Shown here piece after piece: positions 22,107 to 30,587 of a stretch of DNA of 64,000 bases. This DNA is from Cloacibacillus sp. An23 (GTDB lineage: Bacteria; Synergistota; Synergistia; Synergistales; Synergistaceae), in NCBI RefSeq assembly GCF_002159945.1, contig NZ_NFJQ01000009.1:101687-165686 (forward strand), given 5' to 3'. A model generated the notes under the pieces. It made no database searches. It was not told where the DNA came from and was given only the letters and a program-made list of their open reading frames with translations. The translations under genes and the position numbers were made by a program. The first letter of the stretch is position 1. The number at the start of each line of letters is the position of its first letter.

Positions 22107-23915
22107 TTGCACGAAGTACAGAAACCTAAGAAACCGCTATATTATTACTACGGCGTGGCGCTGCTCATGCTCATGTGCTTCAATCTGCTCGCGATGCCTT
22201 ACATCGCGCAGAAACAGGTGAAGAATATCGACTACGGCACCTTCATGACCATGACCGACAACAAGGACATAGGCCGCGTCGAGATACAGAGCAACCAGAT
22301 AATATTCACCGACAAGGCTGAGAAAAACGTCTACAAGACCGGGCCGCTCAACGATCCGGGGCTCGTCGTCCGTCTCCACGACGCCGGGGCCAAGTTCGAG
22401 GGACAGATAATCCAGCAGATGTCGCCGCTGCTCAACATACTGCTGAGCTGGGTCATCCCCATAGGGATATTCTTCCTCATAGGGCAGTACATGTCTAAAA
22501 AGATGATGAACAGGGGCGGCGGGAACTTCATGTCGTTCGGCATGGGCAAGTCCGACGCGAAGATATACGTAAAATCGTCGGAGGGCATAAAGTTCAGCGA
22601 CGTCGCCGGAGAGGACGAAGCGAAGGACAACCTCAAGGAAATAGTGGACTACCTGCACAAGCCCGACAAATATAAAGAGATAGGCGCGTCGATGCCCAAA
22701 GGCGTCCTGCTCGTCGGCCCTCCGGGCACGGGAAAGACGATGCTCGCCAAAGCCGTCGCCGGAGAGTCCAACGTGCCGTTCTTTTCCATCTCAGGCTCCG
22801 AGTTCGTAGAGATGTTCGTCGGAATGGGGGCCGCGAAGGTGCGCGACCTCTTCAAGCAGGCGAAGGAAAAAGCGCCGTGCATCGTCTTCATAGACGAAAT
22901 AGACGCGATAGGCCAGCGCCGCGACTCGCGCGTCGCCGGCAACGACGAGCGCGAGCAGACGCTCAACCAGCTCCTGACAGAAATGGACGGCTTCGAGGGC
23001 AACACCGGCGTCATAATCCTCGCCGCGACCAACAGGCCCGAATCGCTCGACCCCGCGCTGACGCGCCCCGGGCGCTTCGACCGCCGCGTGCCGGTCGAGC
23101 TGCCGGACCTCAAAGGCCGCGAGGCTATTTTGCAGGTCCACGCGAAGCGCGTTAAAACCGACGGGAGCGTAGACTTCAACAAGATAGCGAGAATGTCCTC
23201 CGGCGCGTCCGGCGCTGAGCTCGCGAACATCGTCAACGAAGCCGCGCTGCGCGCGGTGCGCGCGGGACGTTCCGCCGCGACCGAAGCCGACATGGAAGAG
23301 AGCATCGAGGTAGTCATAGCCGGCTACCAGAAGAAGAACGCGATACTGACCGAGCAGGAGCGCCGCACGGTCGCGTACCACGAGATAGGCCACGCGATAG
23401 TCGCGGCGGATCAGAGCGGCTCAGCCCCCGTCGAAAAGATAACGATCATCCCGCGCACCTCGGGCGCGCTCGGCTACACGATGCAGGTAGAAGAAAACGA
23501 CCGCTACATAATCACGCGCGAAGAGCTTGAAAACAAGATAGCGACTCTGACCGGCGGCCGCGCCGCCGAAGAGACCGTCTTCGGCACGATGTCCACTGGA
23601 GCCGCGAACGACATCGAACAGGCGACGAAGCTCGCGCGCGCGATGGTGACGCGTTACGGCATGAGCGACGAATTCGGCATGGTGCAGCTCGAGGCCGAAG
23701 GCTCGCGCTACCTCGGCGGCGAAACCTACGCGCAGTGCTCGCCCGAGACGCAGACGCAGATAGACCGCCAAGTCTCCGCGATAGTCAAGGCCCAGCATGA
23801 AAAAGCGCTCAAGATCCTCGCCGGCCGCCGTGAAAAGCTCGACGAGCTCGCGAAGTATCTCTACGAAAAAGAGACGATAACCGGCGAAGAGTTTATGAAG
23901 ATGCTGGAGGGGTAA
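22107..23915 (+). CDS. ftsH: ATP-dependent zinc metalloprotease FtsH
   Basis: A 602-aa membrane-anchored AAA+ protease that degrades misfolded membrane proteins and regulators. Domain order: an N-terminal helix ([14 protein letters not shown]), a periplasmic domain, a second helix ([19 protein letters not shown] near 118-136), AAA module with Walker A GPPGTGKT (near 203), Walker [13 protein letters not shown] (near 259) and second region of homology [20 protein letters not shown], then the zinc site HEIGHA (near 430). The start is a TTG at 22107 with AAAGGAG nine nt upstream; an in-frame ATG at 22020 lacks a ribosome binding site. Confidence 0.96.
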   Translation: MHEVQKPKKPLYYYYGVALLMLMCFNLLAMPYIAQKQVKNIDYGTFMTMTDNKDIGRVEIQSNQIIFTDKAEKNVYKTGPLNDPGLVVRLHDAGAKFEGQIIQQMSPLLNILLSWVIPIGIFFLIGQYMSKKMMNRGGGNFMSFGMGKSDAKIYVKSSEGIKFSDVAGEDEAKDNLKEIVDYLHKPDKYKEIGASMPKGVLLVGPPGTGKTMLAKAVAGESNVPFFSISGSEFVEMFVGMGAAKVRDLFKQAKEKAPCIVFIDEIDAIGQRRDSRVAGNDEREQTLNQLLTEMDGFEGNTGVIILAATNRPESLDPALTRPGRFDRRVPVELPDLKGREAILQVHAKRVKTDGSVDFNKIARMSSGASGAELANIVNEAALRAVRAGRSAATEADMEESIEVVIAGYQKKNAILTEQERRTVAYHEIGHAIVAADQSGSAPVEKITIIPRTSGALGYTMQVEENDRYIITREELENKIATLTGGRAAEETVFGTMSTGAANDIEQATKLARAMVTRYGMSDEFGMVQLEAEGSRYLGGETYAQCSPETQTQIDRQVSAIVKAQHEKALKILAGRREKLDELAKYLYEKETITGEEFMKMLEG

Positions 23916-23951
23916 GAGCGCGCTCCTTCTGTTGAAATCGAAATATGCCAA

Positions 23952-23992
23952 AACAAGAACGGCAGACGGTGATTCAATCTGCCGTTCTTGTT
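23952..23992. terminator. Bidirectional terminator between ftsH and the XRE gene
   Basis: Perfect 15-bp inverted repeat AACAAGAACGGCAGA/TCTGCCGTTCTTGTT with an 11-nt loop and TTTG on the plus side. It marks the left edge of the AT-rich cassette. Confidence 0.85.
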
Positions 23993-23995
23993 TTG

Positions 23996-24382
23996 TTAGC
24001 TGTGTCTTAATTTTTTGTAGTGATTAGAGACGATTACTTGCTCTCTGACATATTCCAGCACTTTGTATTTGCATTTTATATCTATAGATTTGAACATTTC
24101 AGAAATCATTTGTTCCATCGCGAGCTCTTCATCTGAACCGGCCCCGTTTTTCGCTTCACAGGATCCTACGCACGGTTTTTCTATGCCAAGTTCTTCATAA
24201 GCCAAATCTAACGAAGAGCACCCCAAAGCGCGTGAAATCTCTCTCAGCACATGGAAAGAGACCTCGCTTTTCCCATTTTCGTACTGGGACATCGTGTTGG
24301 GCTTGACATTTATCATCTTAGCCAAGTCTCGCTGCGTAATACCTCTTAATTTTCTGGTTCTCTTAATTTCGTCCCCGACCAT
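23996..24382 (-). CDS. XRE family transcriptional regulator (left-flank copy)
   Basis: A 128-aa regulator. The HTH domain (residues about 5-60) reads KRTRKLRGITQRDLAKMINVKPNTMSQYENGK, with IS-YENGK-type recognition helix and following FHVLREISRAL. The C-terminal 60 residues are helical and family specific. It is closely similar to the XRE gene at 30084 (long identical runs such as KPNTMSQYE and GKSEVSFHVLREISRAL), so the two are paralogues flanking the AT-rich cassette. It is divergent from the cassette operon and starts at an ATG with AGAGGA upstream. Confidence 0.92.
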   Translation of the reverse strand: MVGDEIKRTRKLRGITQRDLAKMINVKPNTMSQYENGKSEVSFHVLREISRALGCSSLDLAYEELGIEKPCVGSCEAKNGAGSDEELAMEQMISEMFKSIDIKCKYKVLEYVREQVIVSNHYKKLRHS

Positions 24383-24656
24383 ATAGTCCTCTTATGTTAA
24401 TCATTTATGTCCAATGTAATAACACAAATTCGAATAACAAGAATTGACAGTTCTAAAAATATGAATATAATGTTCTTATAATTAGAATCATATGTAGATG
24501 TCTCAAATGTAACAAAGAGTTTTTTCAATTATGTGCTTTTGACGTGAACAACATATACATGCGCGTTTTTGCCGGCGGATGCATCATGTCTTGCTTTGTT
24601 CGGGTCTTAGGTAAATATGTCTGTTTTTCAATTTCTAGTGTTGAAGGGGTGGAAAC
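24383..24656. other. Divergent control region of the AT-rich cassette
   Basis: AT-rich, no ORF. It contains the strong promoter and the operator-like palindrome described separately. A leader of about 175 nt precedes the first cassette gene. Confidence 0.5.
24444..24487 (+). promoter_or_regulatory. Strong promoter and candidate XRE operator of the cassette
   Basis: TTGACA (24444-24449), 16 nt, TATAAT (24466-24471). The palindrome-like TTCTTATAATTAGAA (24473-24487) covers the start site. A related sequence, TTCTTAATTTAAGA, occurs in front of the second XRE gene, so it is a candidate binding site for the twin regulators. Confidence 0.6.
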
Positions 24657-25370
24657 ATGGATAATCTAACATCGTTAATGAATTCTCCGGGACTTTGGTT
24701 CGTATCAAGCTTAATGGTAATCGTTGTCTTACTGCAAGCATTTTTGTTTTTGCAGTCTGCGTGGCAGGAAGGAAAGAAGATAGGTTTCCCAAAGGGAAAA
24801 ATGCTCAAGTCCATACGCGCTGCCGCAATTACGGCAATCGGCCCGTCATTGTCGCCAGTGATCATTTTAATTGCACTTATAGCGGTTTTAGGTGTGCCGA
24901 CCGCATGGATGCGAATGAATGATATCGGTGCGTCTCGCACAGAACTTGCGGTATCAACTATCGTTGCTGAGTTCGTCGGTGCCGTGCCGGGCGGAGAAGG
25001 ATGGAATGAAACGGCGTTCTCTTATGCTTTGTGGGGAATGGCCGTCAATAATTTTATGTGGATGTTCGTTACCCTGCTTTTTGCCGGGAAAATGAGCCGT
25101 ATCCTCACTAAAGTTAACTCTAGGTATGATCCGAAGCTTACCAAATTGGTTATGGACGGTGCGGCGCTCGGTCTGTTCGGTACGCTGCTGAGCGGGCAGG
25201 TTGTGTCACAGCCGAGCGGCAATGTATTGGCGGCGGCTTTTGCCGCTATTACGATGTTCGTAATCATTAAATTCCTTGCACCAAAAATTCCAAGCGTCAG
25301 AGAACCAGCTTTAGGAATAGCGATGTTGGTTGGTATGTTCGCCGCGACGGCATTTGTTTATTCGTTATGA
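24657..25370 (+). CDS. DUF5058 family membrane protein
   Basis: A 237-aa integral membrane protein with about six hydrophobic helices, including SSLMVIVVLLQAFLFLQSAW near the N-terminus, then SPVIILIALIAVL, and LAAAFAAITMFVIIKFLAP and IAMLVGMFAATAFVYSL at the end. The conserved-looking loops VPGGEGW and SGQVVSQPSGN lie in or between helices. Family membership (DUF5058) is from memory of its pattern. The family has no proven function; its pairing with a second membrane protein and catabolic enzymes suggests a transporter subunit. First gene of the cassette operon; the base composition is much more AT-rich than flanking genes. Confidence 0.75.
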   Translation: MDNLTSLMNSPGLWFVSSLMVIVVLLQAFLFLQSAWQEGKKIGFPKGKMLKSIRAAAITAIGPSLSPVIILIALIAVLGVPTAWMRMNDIGASRTELAVSTIVAEFVGAVPGGEGWNETAFSYALWGMAVNNFMWMFVTLLFAGKMSRILTKVNSRYDPKLTKLVMDGAALGLFGTLLSGQVVSQPSGNVLAAAFAAITMFVIIKFLAPKIPSVREPALGIAMLVGMFAATAFVYSL

Positions 25371-25389
25371 CAAAAGGGGGCAGATCATC

Positions 25390-26073
25390 ATGTCGGAATA
25401 TCAGAATGAATTTGAACAGTTTAATGCAAGATTGGTACGTATAGGAACAATTACGATTATAGCGGGAATCATAGCAAATTTCACACCTGCTGTATATGTG
25501 TATCTTCGTTATGGAGTTGGCCCGTCTATCAGTACAATTGGTCAAATGTGGATACTGTTGGCTGCGTCTATGGGAGTTGGCTGGTTTGTACAGCCTCTGT
25601 CGTTTTTCCCGATACTTGGTACGAGCGGAACTTATATAGCATGGCTTGCCGGGAACGTCGCAGATATACGCACTCCCGCCAGCATCATGGCTCAGAAGTC
25701 TGCCGATGTCGAAGCGGGAACTATAGAAGGCGATATGATTTCTACGTTGGGTATAGCCACTTCAGTATTTGTCTCCGTTTCGATCATTACCTTCTTTACA
25801 TTTGTTGGCGCGTCAATCATTCCGCACTTTCCTGAATTTGTGAAGGATTCTTTCAAATTTATACTGCCGACTGTTTTTGCCGGGGTCTACGTCGACTTAA
25901 CACAAAAACATAAAAAGTTCGGCCTTGTCGTCATTGCGTTTTGCGTTGTTGTCGCTTATATCGGCCCGATGCTGAAACTGGATTCGTTGTTGAGGACTTT
26001 GTTGACTGTGGTCGGCGGCATGTTTTTAGGCTACGTTTTTTACAAATATGAATCAAAAGGCAAAATCGCGTAG
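25390..26073 (+). CDS. Membrane protein, partner of the DUF5058 protein
   Basis: A 227-aa protein with about six hydrophobic helices (LVRIGTITIIAGIIANFTPAVYVYL, MWILLAASMGVGWFVQ, LGIATSVFVSVSIITFFTFVGASII, FGLVVIAFCVVVAYIGPML, LLTVVGGMFLGYVFYKY), and an intriguing loop PILGTSGTYIAWLAGNVADIRTP between the second and third. I do not recognise a characterised family. The start is the ATG at 25390 with GGGGGC upstream; the longer frame begins inside DUF5058. It lies 19 nt after DUF5058, so the two proteins are likely one membrane complex, possibly an importer for the substrate of the downstream enzymes. Confidence 0.65.
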   Translation: MSEYQNEFEQFNARLVRIGTITIIAGIIANFTPAVYVYLRYGVGPSISTIGQMWILLAASMGVGWFVQPLSFFPILGTSGTYIAWLAGNVADIRTPASIMAQKSADVEAGTIEGDMISTLGIATSVFVSVSIITFFTFVGASIIPHFPEFVKDSFKFILPTVFAGVYVDLTQKHKKFGLVVIAFCVVVAYIGPMLKLDSLLRTLLTVVGGMFLGYVFYKYESKGKIA

Positions 26074-26095
26074 TGAGTAAGAAGGGGATAGTGTG

Positions 26096-27592
26096 ATGTG
26101 TATGATGAAAGCTGGAAAACATACAGTAGCCATAGTAGAGTTCAAACACGAAACACATACGTTTTGTTCTTACAAAACGACCATAGAAGATTTCAGGTCG
26201 AGATACCTTCTTTACGGAGATGAAATATTGAATGTACTCGGCGGCACTAAAACTGAAATGGCTGGTTTTATTGATGCGTGCCAAGAAGCAGGGTTCGACA
26301 TCCTTCCGGTGATCGCCGCAAATGCCACGCCGGGCGGCATCGTTAGTCAAAAAGCTTTCGACGAAATTTCAGACTATATATTTACAACCTTACAAAATAA
26401 TATAGGACGTTTCGACGCAGTATTGTTTTCAATGCATGGCGCGATGGTGACGGAAAAGGATCTTGATGGAGACGGAGAACTGTTATCGTCGCTGAAAAAA
26501 ATCGTAGGTACTGAAATCCCGGTTTTTGCGACCCTTGACCTGCATGCGAACCTGTCTCAAAGAATGTTGGACAACGCAGATGCGCTTTTCCCATATGAAA
26601 CGTACCCGCATACGGATCAATACGCAAAAGCTTATGAAGCTGGAAAAAGAATGGCAGAACGCCTTCGCGGAGAATTGTCACCTTTAATGAGAGCATGTCA
26701 TATCCCGATAATGACAAGTGTGCTTGAAACTGCGAAAGAACCTTTGCTGAGCATGCAGGCCGACATTGCAAAGTTAAAATCTGATAACAACGATCTGATT
26801 GTGGCATCTCTGCTTCATGGGTTCAGTTGGGCCGATACGCCTGATACGGGATGCGCCGTTGTCGTTGTTACAAACAATAATGAGCCTCTGGCGCAGCAAA
26901 CATTGGATCACATAAAATGGCAAATATTGAGCCGGAAAGAAGAATTTGAGATAAAGGAGCTATATTCTATTAATGAAGCTATCAAATTTATCGAAGCGGT
27001 GTCAGATGGCCCTATCGTATTTGCTGATTTATCTGACAATCCCGGCGGCGGGGGCCCTGCTGATAGCACTCATATATTGAAAGCGTTGATTGATAATCGT
27101 GTCAGGAATGCAGCGTTTGCCATTATAGTAGACCCCGCGTCGGTCAATAAAGCAATAGATGCCGGAGTTGGAAATATCGTGGAGGTCGACCTCGGCGGGA
27201 AGGCGGAAGATCCCTATATAAACGGCTATCCGGTACATGTAAGAGCTGCTGTAAAAACCATAGCAGATGGGATTTATGTCAATAAAGGCAAAATGGCTAA
27301 AGGCGTCATAAACGATCTAGGGCGATCTGTCGTCTTGGATATAGACGGCATAGAAGTCATAGTAACGGAAAAACGTTTGCAGCCGTGGGATCTTGAAGTC
27401 TATAGGCGAATGGGGATAGAGCCATCCGAAAAGAAGTTGTTGGTAGTCAAGTCGTCGATGCATTTCAGAGCTTCATTCGGAGCAATTGCAAAATCTATTA
27501 TAAACATTGATTGCCCTGGATTATTATCGTCTAATTTTAAAAATTTCACATATAAACATCTCCAGAGGCCGATATTTCCATTAGACCGCTAA
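26096..27592 (+). CDS. M81 family metallopeptidase (MlrC-like)
   Basis: A 498-aa cytoplasmic hydrolase of the MlrC/DUF1485 type. The N-terminus AIVEFKHETHTFC carries the family E-x-x-x-E-T-H/N-T pattern, FSMHGAMV (near 116) and ATLDLHAN (near 147) provide the metal-binding Asp and His residues, and the C-terminal domain has SDNPGGGGPADST (near 317). The founding member MlrC cleaves linear microcystin peptides; most family members act on unknown peptides or amides. In this cassette it may release an amino acid later handled by the racemase. GAAGGGG precedes the ATG; a GTG one codon upstream is also possible. Confidence 0.88.
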   Translation: MCMMKAGKHTVAIVEFKHETHTFCSYKTTIEDFRSRYLLYGDEILNVLGGTKTEMAGFIDACQEAGFDILPVIAANATPGGIVSQKAFDEISDYIFTTLQNNIGRFDAVLFSMHGAMVTEKDLDGDGELLSSLKKIVGTEIPVFATLDLHANLSQRMLDNADALFPYETYPHTDQYAKAYEAGKRMAERLRGELSPLMRACHIPIMTSVLETAKEPLLSMQADIAKLKSDNNDLIVASLLHGFSWADTPDTGCAVVVVTNNNEPLAQQTLDHIKWQILSRKEEFEIKELYSINEAIKFIEAVSDGPIVFADLSDNPGGGGPADSTHILKALIDNRVRNAAFAIIVDPASVNKAIDAGVGNIVEVDLGGKAEDPYINGYPVHVRAAVKTIADGIYVNKGKMAKGVINDLGRSVVLDIDGIEVIVTEKRLQPWDLEVYRRMGIEPSEKKLLVVKSSMHFRASFGAIAKSIINIDCPGLLSSNFKNFTYKHLQRPIFPLDR

Positions 27593-27635
27593 ATTTCATA
27601 TGCATAAAAATAGGATAGAGGAGGTAAAATGATCC

Positions 27636-28775
27636 ATGCAGTTCAGTTTCACACTGCCGACAAAAATTGTTTTTGGATCAGATGCATGTTTCAGTATCGC
27701 TGATGAGTTAAAAAAACTTGGCTGTATATCTCCTTTAATAATAACAGATAAGGGGATTATTAACGCCGGAATCTGCGATGTTATCGAAGCCGTATTGCGA
27801 AAGCACGACGTTCGTTATGCAATATACAGTGATGTTGACGCAAACCCAAAAGATGTAAATGTGATGAATGGGGCGCAAATGGCTGTTGCTTTCAAAGCTG
27901 ATAGTTTAATTGCGATAGGAGGCGGCAGCCCGATTGATTGTGCCAAGGCTATCGATATTGTTGCATCGCATGGCGGGAAAATACGCGACTATGAGGGGTA
28001 CAACACAGTAAAGACCACGATGCCGCCCATCATCGCCATACCGACGACTGCCGGAACCGGAAGTGAGGTAACGTTCGGCACTGTTATCACAGATACAAAA
28101 GACAAACGCAAATTCAGCATACGGCACGTTAGTTTAGCCCCGAAAGTCGCACTCTGCGATCCTAATCTTACTAAGTCTCTGCCGGAGCGGTTGACGGCAT
28201 TTACAGGCATGGACGCGCTGACACACGCAATAGAGGGATATGTATCACTTGTGCATGAGCCGATCGCGGACGCTTGCGCGCTGCATGCGATACGAATGAT
28301 TTCAAACAATATAACAAGAGCTGTTGAAGATGGCGGTGATATAGAAGCGAGGAGCGCAATGTTGATAGGCAGCGTTCTGGCAGCGATTGCATTTTCGCAC
28401 TCCGATGTCGCATCGGTACATTGTTTAGCGGAGGCGATGGGCGGCTTGTATGATTTACCACATGGTTTGTGCAACGCAGTTTTGTTGGCTCCTATAATGA
28501 AATATAACATTTCATACTGCGAAAGACGGTATGCTGACATAGCAGCGGCGTTAGGCTGCGTCTATACGTCTGACATTGATGGAGCGCGTCAAGCCGTCAA
28601 CTATGTTGAGAAACTGGCAAAAAACGTTGGCCTGCCGCCTTTTACATCTATCGGAATCTCGGAAAAAGATATTGACGCTATCGCCGGACAAGCTGCCATT
28701 AACGGCAGCAACTTAAGCAACCCACGACCGATGAAAAAAGAAGATTACGTGCAATTTTTGCGTTCTTTGTTCTGA
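27636..28775 (+). CDS. Iron-containing (group III) alcohol dehydrogenase
   Basis: A 379-aa NAD(P)-dependent dehydrogenase. The nucleotide-binding part has IAIGGGSPIDCAKA (GGGS-x-x-D near residues 92-97) and IPTTAGTGSEVT (near 136-147). The metal ligands are in GMDALTHAIE (Asp and His near 193-197), SVHCLAEAMGG (His near 262) and LPHGLCNA (His near 276), the family D-H-H-H set. It oxidises an alcohol or reduces an aldehyde; within this cassette an amino- or hydroxy-aldehyde from substrate breakdown is plausible but unproven. GAGGAGG precedes the start. Confidence 0.93.
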   Translation: MQFSFTLPTKIVFGSDACFSIADELKKLGCISPLIITDKGIINAGICDVIEAVLRKHDVRYAIYSDVDANPKDVNVMNGAQMAVAFKADSLIAIGGGSPIDCAKAIDIVASHGGKIRDYEGYNTVKTTMPPIIAIPTTAGTGSEVTFGTVITDTKDKRKFSIRHVSLAPKVALCDPNLTKSLPERLTAFTGMDALTHAIEGYVSLVHEPIADACALHAIRMISNNITRAVEDGGDIEARSAMLIGSVLAAIAFSHSDVASVHCLAEAMGGLYDLPHGLCNAVLLAPIMKYNISYCERRYADIAAALGCVYTSDIDGARQAVNYVEKLAKNVGLPPFTSIGISEKDIDAIAGQAAINGSNLSNPRPMKKEDYVQFLRSLF

Positions 28776-28806
28776 TAGTATGGCCGGATTTTAAGGAGAT
28801 AGGTAT

Positions 28807-29874
28807 ATGTATCCTAAATTAATTATAAATTTAGAAAAAATACAAGAAAATACGGAAATACTTTACGGTAGAACAAAAAAGTGCGGTATAGAGATATATG
28901 GAGTGACAAAAGGGTGCTCCGCAGATATTAACGTCGCGCGTAGATTGATAAACGGCGGATGTTCCTGTCTTATGGATAGTCGGATACAAAATCTATATTC
29001 TTTGCGAAAAGGCGGCATAAATGTTCCGTTATTTTTGCTACGTATTCCGATGTTGTCAGAACTAAGCGCGTTGTTAGATATAGCGGATGGTACCGTCGTC
29101 AGCGCGGAAGAGAGCATCGCGCCGCTTGAAACCATCTGTAGGGCAAGGCAAAAATCGATGAATGTAATCGTCATGGTAGACGTCGGAGACCTAAGAGAAG
29201 GAATAAATCCAGAAGATATTCTCCGCGTAGGCACAAGCCTTGCCGCATGCAGATACGTGCACTGTATCGGTATAGGAACGAACGTCGGTTGTTTCGGAGG
29301 CATCTTGCCTAGCGCGCAGAATTTGAGCACACTGGTCACTTGCAAAGCGGCCTTGGAGGATTCACTCGGGTATCAAATCGACGTGGTTTCAGGTGGGGCT
29401 ACATCTTCTCTTGATTTGATATCTCAACATATCATGCCATCTGAAGTTAATAATCTGAGAATAGGAGAAGGGATTTTGCTCGGCACTAACTTGATGGGGT
29501 ACTCTCGTATTATAGAAGGATTGCATCGAGATGCGTTCATTTTAGAAGCTGAAGTTGTTGAAGTTTACGTTAAACCGAGTAAGCCGTTTGGACGGATAGG
29601 TATGAACGCTTTCGGGCAAGCTCCACATTTTGAAGATAAAGGCAGGAGACTGCGCGCCATTATCGCATTGGGAAGGCAGGACGTTAATCCTGATGGGCTG
29701 ACTCCGATGGATGAAGGCGTTGAAATACTCGGAACGACGAGCGATCACATGGTTCTTGATGTTGAAGGCTGCACCACTGCGCCTGTATATGGACAGAAAT
29801 TAAGATTCTTGATGAATTACAGCGCTATGCTGATGCTTACAACTTCAAAGTATGTGCATAGAGAGTATGTGTAA
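28807..29874 (+). CDS. Alanine/ornithine racemase-type PLP enzyme
   Basis: A 355-aa fold-type III (alanine racemase-like TIM barrel) enzyme. The PLP lysine is in GVTKGCSAD (near residue 38). VMVDVGDLREG (near 123), the VSGGATSSL segment (near 196-204), RIGEGILLGTN (near 220) and the C-terminal beta domain are typical of ornithine racemase (Orr) and its relatives, which interconvert L- and D-amino acids. It is the last gene of the cassette operon, 31 nt after the dehydrogenase. D-ornithine is the first intermediate of one clostridial ornithine pathway (known), but the partner mutase genes are not here, so the substrate may differ. Confidence 0.88.
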   Translation: MYPKLIINLEKIQENTEILYGRTKKCGIEIYGVTKGCSADINVARRLINGGCSCLMDSRIQNLYSLRKGGINVPLFLLRIPMLSELSALLDIADGTVVSAEESIAPLETICRARQKSMNVIVMVDVGDLREGINPEDILRVGTSLAACRYVHCIGIGTNVGCFGGILPSAQNLSTLVTCKAALEDSLGYQIDVVSGGATSSLDLISQHIMPSEVNNLRIGEGILLGTNLMGYSRIIEGLHRDAFILEAEVVEVYVKPSKPFGRIGMNAFGQAPHFEDKGRRLRAIIALGRQDVNPDGLTPMDEGVEILGTTSDHMVLDVEGCTTAPVYGQKLRFLMNYSAMLMLTTSKYVHREYV

Positions 29875-30083
29875 TTTTAATGATGATATGCGTAAGGAAG
29901 GATAATCCGTTATGTAAATTACCGTTTAGAATGCGTCTATGTTTCTAATAACACCGAGCACCTCTTAATTCTTAATATCAGAATAAATTGTTCTTAATTT
30001 AAGATTGTATGGTTCTGTGTATTGGGTGCTTTGGCTATGCTATCTAAAGAAATAAATCTTAATAGCATAGACAAGAGGCCGAG
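29875..30083. promoter_or_regulatory. Control region of the right-flank XRE gene with operator-like repeats
   Basis: AT-rich, no gene. Two palindromes are visible: ATTCT-TAATATC-AGAAT (29968-29984) and TTCTTAATTTAAGA (29991-30004). The second resembles TTCTTATAATTAGAA at 24473 on the other side of the cassette. They probably bind one or both XRE proteins. Confidence 0.5.
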
Positions 30084-30461
30084 ATGCTTGGAGAGGAAAT
30101 ACGAAGAATACGAATGCTGAGAGGCATCACACAACGAGACTTAGCAAAAATGGTGAATGTTAAGCCGAATACGATGTCACAATATGAGACTGGAAAAAGC
30201 GAAGTTTCATTTCATGTGTTGCGTGAGATTTCTCGTGCATTGAGCTGTTCTACACTAGATCTTGCCTATGAAGAACTTGATATAGAGAAACCGAGCGTAT
30301 CCTTACACGGTGAAGTTGTAGCTGACGATTCTGGGGAAGATTCTATAATGGGGCGGATGGTTTCAGAAATGTTTGAGTCTCTCGACATCAAACGCAAGTA
30401 CAAAGTTCTTGATTATATAAGGGAACAGATTATAGTCGCCAATCACTATAAAAGGCCTTAA
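30084..30461 (+). CDS. XRE family transcriptional regulator (right-flank copy)
   Basis: A 125-aa HTH regulator nearly collinear with the one at 23996-24382: both have RGITQRDLAKM-NVKPNTMSQYE in the HTH, GKSEVSFHVLREISRAL after it, and a KYKVL-YxREQ end. They differ mainly in the acidic linker (residues about 70-90). Two close paralogues bracketing one operon, pointing outward, suggest duplication at the time of acquisition, or cross-regulation. AAGAGG precedes the ATG. Confidence 0.92.
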   Translation: MLGEEIRRIRMLRGITQRDLAKMVNVKPNTMSQYETGKSEVSFHVLREISRALSCSTLDLAYEELDIEKPSVSLHGEVVADDSGEDSIMGRMVSEMFESLDIKRKYKVLDYIREQIIVANHYKRP

Positions 30462-30539
30462 TAGGCTGAAGTATTGCGCGCTCGAGTAAACTTCTAAACA
30501 AAATAACTATCCATGCAGTTTTAAAGAGTTGCAATAAAA

Positions 30540-30573
30540 ACGGGAGCTTGATGTGCCGACGCTCCCGTTTCAT
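30540..30573. terminator. Bidirectional stem-loop closing the cassette
   Basis: AACGGGAGC...GCTCCCGTT inverted repeat (9 bp) with flanking A- and T-rich ends, between the right XRE gene and the convergent hydrolase gene. Confidence 0.7.
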
Positions 30574-30587
30574 ATTTTGGTGCCAGC

